Counted from the first letter of the stretch, positions 1-8,814 are shown. The stretch: 64,000 nucleotides of DNA from SZUA-36 sp963749115 (GCA_963749115.1 CAVVLP010000007.1:1-64000), one strand, 5' to 3'. The notes: a model not told the origin generated them from the sequence alone. Numbers and translations are program-made.

Positions 1-83
1 TATTGTCTTACCAGGACCTTACGAGACAGGAGTCGAGTATGAGTGCCACAGGACGTGCTCGAACGAGTCCTGGTAAGACAATA
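1..83. repeat. Long perfect inverted repeat with inner AGGA-loop hairpins
   Basis: Bases 1-17 (TATTGTCTTACCAGGAC) are the exact reverse complement of bases 67-83. Between the arms lie smaller hairpins: GAC-AGGA-GTC at 25-34, TCGAG/CTCGA at 33-37 and 58-62, and CAC-AGGAC-GTG at 47-57. It sits beyond the 3' end of the DUF3501 gene and is cut by the window edge, so it may be larger. As RNA it would form a strong stem with purine-rich AGGA loops. There is no T-tract, so a classical terminator is not obvious. The arrangement resembles the element at 31549-31921. Function unknown. Confidence 0.7.
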
Positions 84-138
84 CCCATCCCAGCGCCCCC
101 CATTACCGACTTGTTGATCAGGCCTACAACTCAGGGTA

Positions 139-723
139 TCAGTCCAGATCAGCTAATAGCGCTTCGCGTATTTGAGGTTCAACATCAGTGCTGTGGCGGT
201 AGGACTCGTGACTTGATCCCATTTTGAGGGCAGCCCCATTTCGCAGGGCGGTGATCATATCCGGTTCCAGTTCGAATCGCATAAAGTGTACGGCTGATGT
301 CTTCTCTGCGTTGCTTCGTTCAAGGTCTTCGTTTGAAATGGCATAGACAGGGTCGAAGCCGTCAACCTGGATCCACACCAGGTCCTCGATGCCCCTGAGC
401 AATGCAAGTTGCCGTTTGCGTTCGTCGACATCCTGGTACTCGAGCATCGCGGTTGCTTTCAGGTTTTGGCCATCCGGGATTAACGGGTTATAGGCATCGA
501 GTTCTTCCTCGATACCGGCGGTTTCGAAGATCTTCTCGATACGCAGCATTTCCTGAACCTGGTATTGAATCGTCAGGCGGTCTTCGAAGTACAGGAAAAG
601 ATGCGGTCCGATACCCACGCGCCGATGTTTTTTGTGGGCAATGACCTTGCTGCGAAAATCGCCGCGCTGCTGCGAATACTGCTCCAGGCTCATCAGGTCT
701 GAACGTTTTAATGGTGTTGCCAT
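139..723 (-). CDS. DUF3501 family protein
   Basis: This 194-residue soluble protein of unknown biochemical function matches what I know of the DUF3501 family: an N-terminal region starting MATPLKRSDLMSLEQY, a basic KKHRRVGIGPHLFLYFED stretch and a C-terminal half rich in acidic residues. There is no signal peptide and no membrane segment. DUF3501 genes usually stand next to a rubrerythrin and a CCG-domain Fe-S oxidoreductase. That is the case here: it follows the Fe-S gene by 2 bases on the same strand and is the last gene of the set. The context suggests a role in peroxide or metal-redox stress, but the sequence shows no catalytic motif. The family call is from memory and fairly secure; the role is inference from neighbours. 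Confidence 0.8.
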   Translation of the reverse strand: MATPLKRSDLMSLEQYSQQRGDFRSKVIAHKKHRRVGIGPHLFLYFEDRLTIQYQVQEMLRIEKIFETAGIEEELDAYNPLIPDGQNLKATAMLEYQDVDERKRQLALLRGIEDLVWIQVDGFDPVYAISNEDLERSNAEKTSAVHFMRFELEPDMITALRNGAALKMGSSHESYRHSTDVEPQIREALLADLD

Positions 724-725
724 AT

Positions 726-2068
726 TTATATTCCGTAGGCTTTTCTTAACAGGGACATGGGGTTGGTTTCAGCATGTTTCAGATCGAGCCCGTCGGCAAT
801 TTGCGTGGCTGCCATCGGGCAGTCGGATACGAGGTAATCGGCTTCCATTTTTTTTGCACGGCTAATGACCGGGCGGGCAATTTTTTGAGACTTGGCCCAG
901 GTATCATTGCGCACGCCATAGGTACCGTCATGACCGGAACAACGTTCAATGGCGTTGATCTCGGTGCCCGGTATCAGTGACAAAACCTGTTTGGTCTTGG
1001 GGCCGATGTTCTGGACCCGCTGATGGCAGGGGACATGCCAGGCCACAATACCCAGTGGTGTTTGAAATCTCATATTCAGTAATTCGTCTTTATGGCGGTG
1101 TAGCAGGTACTCAAACGGGTCAAAAATATGCTTCTTGACCTTTAAAATGTCTTCATCGTCCGGGAACATCAAGGGCAGTTCCTGCTTGAACATCAAAACA
1201 CATGAAGGTACTGCGGCGACAATATCCCAGCCCTCGTCGATCAGCTTGACCAGTTGCGGGATATTCTTCTGGCGAAGTTTGTTAACCGTATCAAGATCGC
1301 CCTGTTCCAGCTTCGGCATACCACAACAGGACTCCTTGTTCCGTCAGTCTGACCGGTATGTCATTGTGCTCAAATACGGCAACCAGGTCTTCACCGATAC
1401 CCGGTTCATTGAAGTTGCAATAACAGGTGGCAAACAGGGCAGCGCGACCACGGGTCGGTCCTGCGGCAACGGCTTGCCTGTTCTTTGGTTGATGATTTTT
1501 GAGACGTTTCCTGAGTGTGTTCTTGGTGAAAATCGGGTAAGTGGGCCTGTGGATGAACATCCAGCAACCTGGATGCCATTTTGCGCATGGTCGGATTGTT
1601 CTTGGCCGCATTCACGGTTTGGTTGATGATCGGAATACTCGATATTTTGCCTGACAGATCTGTGCTGCTAATCAGTTTGTGACTGAGTTTACGTTCACCT
1701 TTTTTGAACTGTATCGTCTTGGCGCGAAGCATCAGGTGTGGGAAATCGATGTTCCACTCATGCGGCGGTACATAGGGGCATTTGACCTGGTAGCACAGGT
1801 CGCAGAGATAACATTCGTCGACCACCTTCCAGTAGTCCTTTTTTGCGACGCCATCGACCTCGAAAGTTTCTGATTCATCGACCAGGTCGAACAGGGTAGG
1901 GAACGCATCGCACAGGGAAACACAACGCCGGCAACCGTGGCATATATCGTAGACCCGCTCCAGTTCTTCAAGCAATTCGGCTTCGTTATAAAACTCCGGG
2001 TCCTGCCATTTCAGTGGATGACGGGTCGGTGCTTCGAGACTGCCTTCACGTGTTGGTACCTTACTCAT
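726..2068 (-). CDS. Fe-S oxidoreductase with CCG domain (two +1 frameshifts)
   Basis: This is a cytoplasmic electron-transfer protein of the GlpC/HdrD type. The first part has two 4Fe-4S cysteine clusters, CHGCRRCVSLC and CYLCDLCYQVKCP. The C-terminal part carries CCG-type cysteine motifs: CYCNFNEPG, then ESCCGMP, then CHVPCHQ-like and RCSGHDG segments. The reading frame is broken twice. One break is near the TTTTT run at 1496-1500. The other is an apparent extra C near 1334-1335, inside the sequence that should read TEQ-ESCCGMP. Correcting both gives about 446 residues, a normal family length. It lies between the rubrerythrin (upstream, past a terminator) and DUF3501 (2 bases downstream). 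In such sets it is thought to pass electrons to rubrerythrin for peroxide reduction. The start MSKVPTREG at 2068 gives full N-terminal coverage. Confidence 0.85.
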
Positions 2069-2102
2069 TGTTGATGTCTCCGGTTTACTACGTTAACAAG
2101 AC

Positions 2103-2130
2103 AAAAAAAGGGGCGCAAACGCGCCCCTTT
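2103..2130 (-). terminator. Intrinsic terminator of the rubrerythrin gene
   Basis: Read on the minus strand this is a perfect 7-bp stem GGGGCGC/GCGCCCC with a 4-base loop, followed by seven T residues (the A run at 2103-2109 on the plus strand). It lies 37 bases past the rubrerythrin stop and 35 bases before the Fe-S oxidoreductase start, so it should limit read-through from rubrerythrin into the two downstream genes. Confidence 0.9.
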
Positions 2131-2166
2131 CACTAACAAACTATGGGGCGATCTAACCGGTTGTGG

Positions 2167-2583
2167 TTAGTCCAGATCGTCCAGGGCTTTCTGGAAACGA
2201 TTGGCATGAGAACGTTCTGCTTTGCCCAGTGTTTCAAACCAGTCGGCAATTTCGTCAAAGCCTTCTTCACGTGCGGAGCTTGCCATACCCGGATACATGT
2301 CCGTGTATTCGTGGGTTTCGCCGGCAATGGCTGCCTTGAGGTTATCCCCGGTGGTACCAATCGGCAAACCGGTTGCCGGATCGCCCGTTTCTTCAAGATA
2401 CTCAAGATGACCGTGCGCGTGTCCGGTTTCACCTTCTGCGGTTGAACGGAATACTGTCGCCACATCGTTGTAACCTTCAATGTCAGCTTTTTGTGCGAAG
2501 TAGAGATAGCGTCTGTTCGCCTGTGACTCACCGGCAAATGCATCTTTCAGGTTTTGTTCAGTTTTACTGCCTTTCAGTGACAT
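2167..2583 (-). CDS. Rubrerythrin, short form without rubredoxin domain
   Basis: A 138-residue ferritin-like di-iron protein that reduces hydrogen peroxide in the cytoplasm. The iron-binding carboxylate/histidine pattern is visible: FAGESQANRRYLYFA (helix A), AEGETGHAHGHLE (helix B), IAGETHEYTDMYP (helix C) and LGKAERSHANRFQ (helix D). The usual C-terminal rubredoxin-like domain with CxxC pairs is absent, so an external electron donor is needed; the downstream Fe-S oxidoreductase is the obvious candidate. The start ATG at 2583 is preceded by a GGAGG-type ribosome site (read on the minus strand). It has its own terminator at 2103-2130, so it is probably made at a higher level than the two genes after it. 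Confidence 0.92.
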   Translation of the reverse strand: MSLKGSKTEQNLKDAFAGESQANRRYLYFAQKADIEGYNDVATVFRSTAEGETGHAHGHLEYLEETGDPATGLPIGTTGDNLKAAIAGETHEYTDMYPGMASSAREEGFDEIADWFETLGKAERSHANRFQKALDDLD

Positions 2584-2876
2584 AATTTACGTCCTCCATT
2601 AATTCATGAATAACCGGAATGGCTCATGTTAGAGCATAGACCTGTTTTTCTATTGGGTAAAATTGTTTTTTGTGATCATTTCCATAGGCATTACCAATGC
2701 CTTGATTGATTATATCCGCTGTAGTGTTTCGTAATTATCGGTGCTAGAAAGGCATCCTGCGTCTGCAATGCAGGACCGGTTTACAGGCAATGCTGAGGCC
2801 TTGCCAGGAACCGCACGCTAGCTTGGTTAAGAATGTGTGTTTAAGGTAGCATGGAGAATTGGATGAGTAGGCTGGA
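2584..2876. other. Intergenic region between divergent rubrerythrin and tspO
   Basis: No gene is visible in these 293 bases; they should hold both divergent promoters. A folded patch lies at 2755-2812: TCCTGC/GCAGGA at 2755-2760 and 2770-2775, and a nested stem GGTT..GGCAA/TTGCC..AACC at 2779-2812. I could not single out convincing -35/-10 pairs. Confidence 0.4.
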
Positions 2877-3362
2877 ATGATCATGCACAGGCTGGTTTCA
2901 TTAGCTGTTTTTTTATTACTGGTAATCATCGCGGCGGCAGTGGGTGGTCAGTTTGTTGGTGGTGACTGGTATCAGGTCATGATTAAACCTTCCTGGACTG
3001 CTTCGCCGATGGTCATGGCCTCGGTCTGGGCCGTGTTGTATGTGCTGATGGCGGTCTCTGCGTGGATGGTTTGGGATACGATGAGGGGGCTTGCACGTGT
3101 TGCCCTGGGTTGGTGGGCTCTGCAATTACTGTTGAGCATCGGTTGGTCATGGATGTTTTTTGGCTTGAACCGCATAGGTTGGTCACTGGCAGTTGTCAGT
3201 CTGTGGATTCTGGTGGTGCTGATCGTGATCCGGATGTTCAGACCGATCAAGTCGGAGGCTTCCAACCTGATGATGCCATTGGCCGTATGGTTGGTTTTTA
3301 TCGGGGTCCTGAATTTTTTCCAATGGCATCTGAATGGTGGCGGGCTGGGGTCAATCTTTTAG
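2877..3362 (+). CDS. tspO: TspO/MBR family tryptophan-rich sensory protein
   Basis: A 161-residue inner-membrane protein with five predicted hydrophobic helices. It is the bacterial relative of the mitochondrial translocator protein, which binds porphyrins and related tetrapyrroles and responds to oxygen and light stress. The typical pattern is present: GGDWYQVMIKPSWTAS after the first helix, WAVLYVLMAVSAWMVW in helix 2 and many tryptophans throughout, ending NFFQWHLNGGG. The start could be Met 1 (2877) or Met 3 (2883); no strong ribosome site decides it. The gene stands alone on the plus strand, divergent from rubrerythrin and convergent with the DUF819 gene, which ends 2 bases away. Neither haem nor carotenoid genes are adjacent, so the ligand cannot be inferred. 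Confidence 0.88.
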   Translation: MIMHRLVSLAVFLLLVIIAAAVGGQFVGGDWYQVMIKPSWTASPMVMASVWAVLYVLMAVSAWMVWDTMRGLARVALGWWALQLLLSIGWSWMFFGLNRIGWSLAVVSLWILVVLIVIRMFRPIKSEASNLMMPLAVWLVFIGVLNFFQWHLNGGGLGSIF

Positions 3363-3364
3363 AT

Positions 3365-4575
3365 TCAACCTCCGATTAATTGTCCAATGCGTCCGGTCAG
3401 GATGGCCAGGTAGTTACCCAGCGCGTAGCCGATCAGGGCCATCAGGATGGAGGCCGGTACCAGCGTTTCACGGTGATGCGCTGCCACGATCGGTGCGGAT
3501 GCGGCACCACCGATATTGGCCGCAGAAGCGATGGCAACCGTGTGTATATCAACGCGGAAAATCCATGCACCGGTGAGTATGAAAAGACCGTGGATGAAAA
3601 TCCAGACATAGGCCATGGCAATAAAACCGATCATTTTATCCCAGTCCACAACACTCAGATCCATGGTGGCACCGACCCTTGCCACGTAGATATAGATGAT
3701 GGCCATGGCAATCGGTTGCGCTGCCGGCAATTTACGGGCAGGTGTAACGGATGCCAGCAGGGCCATGGTTGTGACCAGCAGTATCAGCCAGGTTCCCGCG
3801 GTGATGACGGTGGCCCCGCCAATAGCCACGGGTGGCAGAATTTCTGACAAACCGCAGTGAAATCCAGGTGAACCCAACGGCAAGCAAACCAAGGTAGAGC
3901 AGGCTGGTCATGGTCGGTGGGCTTTCAGCGCTTTTGAAATTCGCTGCGGCATTCTCCATTGCTTCCAGTCGTCCGGGTGGCACCCTTGCCCAGCGGTTGA
4001 ACCTGTCAGCGAATGATTTACTACCCAGCAGTATCGGTAACCAGACCAGGTAAACCATTTGATCGGCTGCTGCGGCCATGGTCATATCCGCAGGGGTACC
4101 CTCCAGACCTGCATGTGCGGCTGTCATGTTGCCGGTACCACCGATCCAGCTGCCGGCCAGCGTACCAAAGGCACGCCAACTATCCTGCGCTAACGGGAAA
4201 GAGTCACCAAAGGTCAGTGTTTGTCCCAGTTTGTACGCCATTACACCGCCAAACACGACGCCGATACTGCCCAGCAACATGACAAATACACCCTTGCCCA
4301 TGATCCGCACGGCGCTTATGACATCCACTTTGATCAGCATCAGTACGATAAATATCGGCAGACCGTAATGACGCAGGAAATCATAGGCTCGCGCTTTCAA
4401 ATGGAATGACACCGAAGTTTGATAGCAGTACCGGTGAAGCGTAGATAAATATCAGTGGTGGCAGAAAATCAAATATTTTCCAATGGGTACTGCGCTCAAG
4501 CCAGAACCAGAATGCTACGACTGCAATGAGTACGGTCATGACTCCAACGGGGGATGTAATCAGACTTGATGTCAT
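3365..4575 (-). CDS. DUF819 family membrane protein (two +1 frameshifts)
   Basis: A polytopic inner-membrane protein of the DUF819 (YjcL-like) family, presumed to be a transporter; its substrate is unknown. Three consecutive reading frames together give the family pattern. The N-terminus has FDFLPPLIFIYASPVLLSN. The middle has GTLAGSWIGGTGNMTAAHA, a strongly conserved glycine-rich stretch. The C-terminus has IASAANIGGAASAPIVAAHH. The frame shifts by +1 near 4390-4394 (native reading FESRAYDFLRHYGLP) and near the AAA at 3849-3851 (native reading WISLRLSEILPPV). The corrected length is about 402 residues, as expected. The next gene upstream, the BtuF-like gene, overlaps its start by 4 bases, which implies one transcription unit. 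The family call is firm; the function is not known. Confidence 0.85.
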
Positions 4576-5498
4576 TTTTCTTCCATTTGTGTCCGTTTAT
4601 TACGCACTTCGTCCAGAAGCTTACAGGCTAAATCGATGCTGTCCAGTAAGCGTGGTGTTGCCTGGCTGATTTCGTCGGCCGGCAGGTAAAGCATGCTACC
4701 GTTTTTGACAGCCTGCAACTGGGGCCAGTCCTGCCAGGCAAGCAATGCGGGTGGGTCGTTTGGTGTTTCCGGGGCTATCATTACCTGTGGGTTAGCAATA
4801 ATGACCGATTCACGACTAATCTGAGGTGCCAGTGTCGGCAGCTCTGAAAAGACATTGTGACCACCACAAATTGCCAGGCTGCGGCTGATAATGTGCTGAC
4901 CGTTGATGGTGTACAAGGGGCGTGGTGCAATCTGGTAAAAGTAATTCACCGGGGTCTTGCCTGCATTTTGTTGTTGCAGCCTGGCAAGCTTGTTTCGCAA
5001 CTGACGGGCTTTGGCTTCACCGATCATTTCAGTACCGGCGGCACGGGAAATACTATCTACCACGCCAGCTATTTCCTCCGGTCGTGCAATTTCAACCTGC
5101 CAGACCTTGATACCCAGTTGATGCAATTTTTGCAGGGCAGTTTGGGGGTTGCCCGTTTTCCAGGCGATGACCAGGTCGGGATTCAGTTCAATAATTCGTT
5201 CCAGATCAATACGGAATGCGTCACCCACACGGGGTATTTCTGCGACCATTGCCGGGAAATTACTGTACTCAACGACTGCTTTCAAGTGGTCACCGGCACC
5301 GGCGGCAAACACCAGTTCGGCCAGGTTGGGTGCCAGGGTAATGATACGCCCGGCGGGCCCGGGCAAAGTGAGAGTTTCACCATTTGCCTGTGTCAAAGTG
5401 ACGGAGGCAATGGATGTTTGCACCATGCCCAGTCCACAAAAAGCAACCAGAGTGAGTAGAACCCGGCAAATATTGACCCGGGCAGGCCGGCAGGTCAT
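4572..5498 (-). CDS. Periplasmic cobalamin/metallophore-binding protein, BtuF-like
   Basis: An ABC-transporter substrate-binding protein of the helical-backbone metal receptor class (PF01497). The start chosen is ATG 5498, which overlaps the stop of the ampE-like gene in an ATGA arrangement and gives a 308-residue protein; a longer frame to 5561 would run deep into that gene. Residues 1-35 form a signal peptide (basic MTCRPARVN, then LLTLVAFCGLGMVQTSIA). The mature part begins RIITLAPNLAELVFAAG, the usual first beta-alpha unit, followed by LERIIELNPDLVIAWK. Gammaproteobacteria often pair such a BtuF-type protein with a CobD/AmpE-type membrane protein, as here. No permease or ATPase gene is adjacent, so the ligand (cobalamin or a siderophore) is inference. 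Confidence 0.82.
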   Translation of the reverse strand: MTCRPARVNICRVLLTLVAFCGLGMVQTSIASVTLTQANGETLTLPGPAGRIITLAPNLAELVFAAGAGDHLKAVVEYSNFPAMVAEIPRVGDAFRIDLERIIELNPDLVIAWKTGNPQTALQKLHQLGIKVWQVEIARPEEIAGVVDSISRAAGTEMIGEAKARQLRNKLARLQQQNAGKTPVNYFYQIAPRPLYTINGQHIISRSLAICGGHNVFSELPTLAPQISRESVIIANPQVMIAPETPNDPPALLAWQDWPQLQAVKNGSMLYLPADEISQATPRLLDSIDLACKLLDEVRNKRTQMEEK

Positions 5499-6376
5499 GC
5501 GATCACGTTCACCAACAGAAGTATCGCCAGTGCCGTTGCCCAGACACCCAGCGAGCGCCACACCAGGTCCATGGAAAGTTTGATCGTTGCCATTGGACCT
5601 TTTAACTGATCGGCATACCCGTCATTCTCTGCATGGCCGGACTTCACAATGCAACGTGCGCTGGTCAGCAGGAACTCGTTATTACCTTCAAACAGGCCGT
5701 GACCCCGTTCGTCGTGATAAGTCTTCCATGCACGATAGACCGAATCAAAATCTGTGGCGATTGCGAGTGATAGAGTCATTAGCTGGGCAACCGGCCACTC
5801 CATGATTTTGCACAGGCGGGTGATCAACTCTTGTTGGTCATCGTAAAGTTCAAAATCATTGCCGGTGAACCAGACCGCCAATCGGTAAAGGATGGCACCG
5901 TATATTCCAAGCACGGCAAACCAGAAAATAATACCAAACCAACGCTTCAGGGCTTTAAGAAATACCGCGTTTATCGAGGCAGTCTGACAGGCTTCCTGAT
6001 CCTCGGGTATGGGTCCACCCAACAAGGTCTCCAGGGCCTCTTTTTGCTGCTCGTCATCATCGGCAGTGATGACTCTGCGTACATCAATATCCAGGTCGCG
6101 TGGACCGAAAGTGTAAACCAGTACGGCTATGGCTAAAATAAACTCACCCAATTGCCCCAGGCCTGAAGAAAAAAGGTAGTTGACGAAATAGGCGGTAACA
6201 AGTGGCAGGCCAATGATGAACAGGAAACCGGTAGGGCCTGACCAGCCAGGCAGCTTATTGAAGTTCTCATTACAGAAGGTTGTAAACGAGCTAACCCATT
6301 CAAGACGGCGCAAATGGCGTAGTTCGCGCACAAAATGGCAAAGTGTGAATGCTATTAGTATCGAGATAATGGTCAT
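5495..6376 (-). CDS. ampE: AmpE-like / CobD-CbiB-related membrane protein
   Basis: A 293-residue integral membrane protein. Hydrophobic segments lie at about 1-12, 48-68, 72-90, 148-172 and 272-292, with a large soluble loop between the second and fourth. The motif VYTFGPRDLDIDVRRV after the second or third helix and the middle block INAVFLKALKRWFGIIFWF match AmpE, the beta-lactamase signalling modulator, which is structurally related to CobD/CbiB of cobalamin synthesis. No ampD or beta-lactamase gene is nearby. The BtuF-like gene overlaps it by 4 bases downstream, so a cobalamin-related or envelope role is also possible. The start at 6376 is the first ATG and gives a sensible first helix. 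Confidence 0.78.
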   Translation of the reverse strand: MTIISILIAFTLCHFVRELRHLRRLEWVSSFTTFCNENFNKLPGWSGPTGFLFIIGLPLVTAYFVNYLFSSGLGQLGEFILAIAVLVYTFGPRDLDIDVRRVITADDDEQQKEALETLLGGPIPEDQEACQTASINAVFLKALKRWFGIIFWFAVLGIYGAILYRLAVWFTGNDFELYDDQQELITRLCKIMEWPVAQLMTLSLAIATDFDSVYRAWKTYHDERGHGLFEGNNEFLLTSARCIVKSGHAENDGYADQLKGPMATIKLSMDLVWRSLGVWATALAILLLVNVIA

Positions 6377-6442
6377 TGACCCATGCCTTTTCTAAACGTG
6401 CTCTTGCTGTTCACAACCGTCCATCGAATTTACATGGATATT

Positions 6443-7447
6443 CTAACAGGTTGATGCGGGAATATTCATCGCTCGTTGCCGGCGTACCAGTTCTTCCAGG
6501 TTTCCGCCGCCGTTGTTCCTAAACCAATCGGCCAGAAGTCTGAAAGCAATAGAAACCGGTGGTGATAAACGGACCTCGTCATCAAGTACTGCCTGTGTCA
6601 AGGATTCAACGGTGAACCATCCTGTTTCCTCGACCTCTTCGCTACTACCGCAGTTGAGGTCGGTCGCCTCTGCATAAAACCCACACATCGCGGATGCCGG
6701 AAATGGCCAGGGCTGTGAAGAAACATAGCGGATATTCTCCAGGCTCAGTTGGACCTCTTCGTAAACTTCACGCACCACGGCATCTTCAAGGCTCTCACCC
6801 GGTTCGACAAAGCCAGCCAGGGTAGAGAAATGCTTGGGGCGCCATTTTGCATTCCGTCCCAACAGGCAGAATTCCTTGTGGGTTACCAGTACGATAATGG
6901 CGGGATCTATTCGTGGGAAGGTTTCGCGCTCACACTCCTCGTTGGTGCACACCATACGATGACCGGCTGAACGCAACAGGTTGGGGTTTCCGCAAACGCC
7001 GCAGAACGCATGACGATGTTGCCAGTAGTGTAATGCCTTGGCGTAGGCGAGTATGCCTGCATGCTTGGCTGCCATATCAATAGAAGCCATGCGCAGATTA
7101 GTGAATTGTGCATTCGGTAGTTTTGCAAGAATAGTATCTTTCTGGCTGTCCGTAACCGATACGGCAAAGTACTCCCGTTGGCCATCGTTGCCCAGCAGGG
7201 TGGGTGGTTGAATACGATCCGGTTCTACGAGGTCGGTTGGAGACAGGTAAATAGCAAGGGTGCCTTCAATATTGCGTTCCAGCAGGCTACGACTGCGCCA
7301 CAGTGGCACCAGGCGGGTGTTTGGGCTGGTGAGTGTCTTGGCCACCCACTGTGCATCATCACGTAACTCGGTTTCCCGATTAAGACGAACGGCGGTAAAT
7401 TGATTTCGACTTGAGCGTGCCAGGTGATCCTTAGCGGTCGCTGTCAT
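6443..7447 (-). CDS. nudC: NAD+ diphosphatase (NADH pyrophosphatase)
   Basis: Hydrolyses NADH/NAD+ to NMN and AMP and, in known homologues, removes NAD caps from RNA. Three hallmarks are visible. One is a zinc ribbon, CGVCGNPN...CTNEECERETFPR. The second is the Nudix box GFVEPGESLEDAVVREVYEE. The third is the NudC signature SQPWPFPASAMCGF just after it. I place the start at ATG 7447, giving 334 residues and a 5-base gap to erpA; the frame is open further upstream to 7477 but that would run into erpA. The N-terminal half is the less conserved NUDIX-like domain. It is probably co-transcribed with erpA. Confidence 0.93.
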   Translation of the reverse strand: MTATAKDHLARSSRNQFTAVRLNRETELRDDAQWVAKTLTSPNTRLVPLWRSRSLLERNIEGTLAIYLSPTDLVEPDRIQPPTLLGNDGQREYFAVSVTDSQKDTILAKLPNAQFTNLRMASIDMAAKHAGILAYAKALHYWQHRHAFCGVCGNPNLLRSAGHRMVCTNEECERETFPRIDPAIIVLVTHKEFCLLGRNAKWRPKHFSTLAGFVEPGESLEDAVVREVYEEVQLSLENIRYVSSQPWPFPASAMCGFYAEATDLNCGSSEEVEETGWFTVESLTQAVLDDEVRLSPPVSIAFRLLADWFRNNGGGNLEELVRRQRAMNIPASTC

Positions 7448-7452
7448 AAGAA

Positions 7453-7800
7453 CTAAACTGAAAAAGAAGAGCCACAACCACAGGTGGTCGCAGCATTGGG
7501 GTTACGGATGACGAACTGTGCGCCCTGCAAATTTTCGCTGTAATCCACTTCAGCTCCCATCAGGTACTGGAAGCTCAGTGGGTCGATAAGAAGCGTTACG
7601 CCTTCATTGGTGATGGCGATATCGTCTTCGCTGCTTTCTTCGTCAAATGTGAAGCCATACTGAAAGCCGGAGCAACCACCACCAGAGATGTATACGCGTA
7701 GCTTAAGTTCCGGATTATGCTCCTCCATAATCAGTTCCATCACTTTTCTGGCAGCAGCATCGGTAAACTTGATGAGGTCTGTTGGTATCTGGTTTTGCAT
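7453..7800 (-). CDS. erpA: Iron-sulfur cluster insertion protein ErpA
   Basis: A 115-residue A-type carrier that receives Fe-S clusters from the ISC machinery and delivers them to target apoproteins. The three cluster-binding cysteines are in place: Cys43 in SGGGCSGFQYGF, and Cys107 and Cys109 in TTCGCGSSFSV. Length and sequence match ErpA more closely than IscA (QYGFTFDEES, LIDPLSFQYL). nudC follows 5 bases later. The start ATG at 7800 begins MQNQIPTDLIKFTDAAA, the normal N-terminus. Confidence 0.95.
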   Translation of the reverse strand: MQNQIPTDLIKFTDAAARKVMELIMEEHNPELKLRVYISGGGCSGFQYGFTFDEESSEDDIAITNEGVTLLIDPLSFQYLMGAEVDYSENLQGAQFVIRNPNAATTCGCGSSFSV

Positions 7801-7870
7801 GCGGTTTGCTATTCATCCATCGGTTCACTAACTATGGCGGTTCGTGGTGGTTTTTTCAATCACCAGTACA

Positions 7871-8599
7871 CTATGGCGTTTGCGGCAGTTCTTCTGTTGG
7901 TGGGTCGGTTTCCATGTGTTTGAAAAGGCTCTGCCATTCCATTGCCTGCTCAACCGGTGTACTCAGGCTTTTTGACTTGAGCTGTATGATTAGCCGACTT
8001 GCTTCAAAACCCTCAGGCAGGGTGATCAGGCACTCCAGTTGCTGGAAGTACTTGAACTGAAAGCTCAAGGGTCTGGCCAATTCAGCTAGCAGTTGTTTAT
8101 GCGTGAGGTGCTCGGCAACACCATCGCGAATACCATCGACCTCCAGCTGAACTTCCCCTGAAATAACAGAAGCCCAACGCAGATTTTGTGTGAGACTGAA
8201 GATAACCCGGTACACCCGGTGGGCCTGCGTAGGCTGTAGTTCGACGTAGTGCACATTCAATGGGGCCTGTGAACCATTGGCACCGCCGAGACGGCGGTAA
8301 AATTCCAGGTCAGCTTGCAAACCGGAAATCTCATCCTGACGCTCACGTTCGGATGCACGCAATAAATTGTTGGCGCGCCGGACGACATCGACTTCACGCT
8401 CCGCCACCGATGAACGTGACCGTTCTGCAACAAGCAGGTCTTGAGTGGATTTCAACTCCTGCTGCAAGCTTGCCACCTGTTTTTTAGCGTAGATCAATTC
8501 ATCGGCCACGAAATATTTACCAAAATAGAAAACACCCAGAATGATGCTAACGGCCAGCACCGCGATATATTGCCACTTGGGGAGGTTGGGGTATTTCAT
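7871..8599 (-). CDS. DUF6776 family membrane-anchored coiled-coil protein
   Basis: A 242-residue protein with one N-terminal transmembrane helix (about residues 11-30, YIAVLAVSIILGVFYFGKYF). A coiled coil of about 35-100 follows (QVASLQQELKSTQDLL, then EREVDVVRRANNLLRASERERQ). The C-terminal beta-rich domain contains FYRRLGGANG and LNVHYVELQPTQAHRVYRV. This matches the DUF6776 family, often found near erpA and bactofilin genes in gammaproteobacteria; no bactofilin is present in the 70-base gap to erpA. A cell-envelope role is plausible but unproven. A minus-strand terminator lies 28-49 bases upstream of the start, so the gene has its own promoter in a very short space, or reads through. Confidence 0.75.
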   Translation of the reverse strand: MKYPNLPKWQYIAVLAVSIILGVFYFGKYFVADELIYAKKQVASLQQELKSTQDLLVAERSRSSVAEREVDVVRRANNLLRASERERQDEISGLQADLEFYRRLGGANGSQAPLNVHYVELQPTQAHRVYRVIFSLTQNLRWASVISGEVQLEVDGIRDGVAEHLTHKQLLAELARPLSFQFKYFQQLECLITLPEGFEASRLIIQLKSKSLSTPVEQAMEWQSLFKHMETDPPTEELPQTP

Positions 8600-8626
8600 G
8601 AAAACTTCAGAGTTTCCTCAGACAAG

Positions 8627-8648
8627 AAAAAAGCGGCCGAAGCCGCTT
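8627..8648 (-). terminator. Intrinsic terminator with TTCG tetraloop
   Basis: On the minus strand: stem AAGCGGC, loop TTCG, stem GCCGCTT, then TTTT. It is a near-ideal rho-independent terminator. It lies downstream, in minus-strand direction, of the hpt gene (ending at 9355) and just upstream of the DUF6776 gene, so it would end transcripts running leftward out of the signalling operon. Confidence 0.85.
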
Positions 8649-8805
8649 ACATTCCTGTGTTCTATTATTGGTTTTGTCAGTCGTTATAGTTATTTGGCAA
8701 GCCCCAACAGGATGGTTGCGCACTTTATACTCCTTGCGAGCACCTGCGTCAAGTTGACGCAGTTTTTTTATTTAACACTTTGTAACAGATTTGTGTGACT
8801 GCAGG

Positions 8806-8814
8806 TGGTATTTT
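8806..8814 (+). promoter_or_regulatory. Candidate extended -10 promoter for the structured RNA
   Basis: TGG followed by TATTTT at 8809-8814 fits an extended -10 element (TGn-TATAAT-like). The expected start of transcription, about 7 bases further, is 8821, exactly where the folded RNA begins. There is no good -35 at 17 bases, which is tolerated for extended -10 promoters. A separate TTGACG at 8754-8759 has no well-spaced -10. Confidence 0.4.

Noticed and set aside
3..227. Plus-strand 74-codon frame at the left edge
   Set aside because: It lies in the inverted repeat and overlaps the DUF3501 gene; composition is not protein-like.
8754..8782. TTGACG as the -35 of a standard promoter for the structured RNA
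   Set aside because: At 17-base spacing the -10 would be ACTTTG, which is poor; the extended -10 at 8806-8814 fits the RNA start better.
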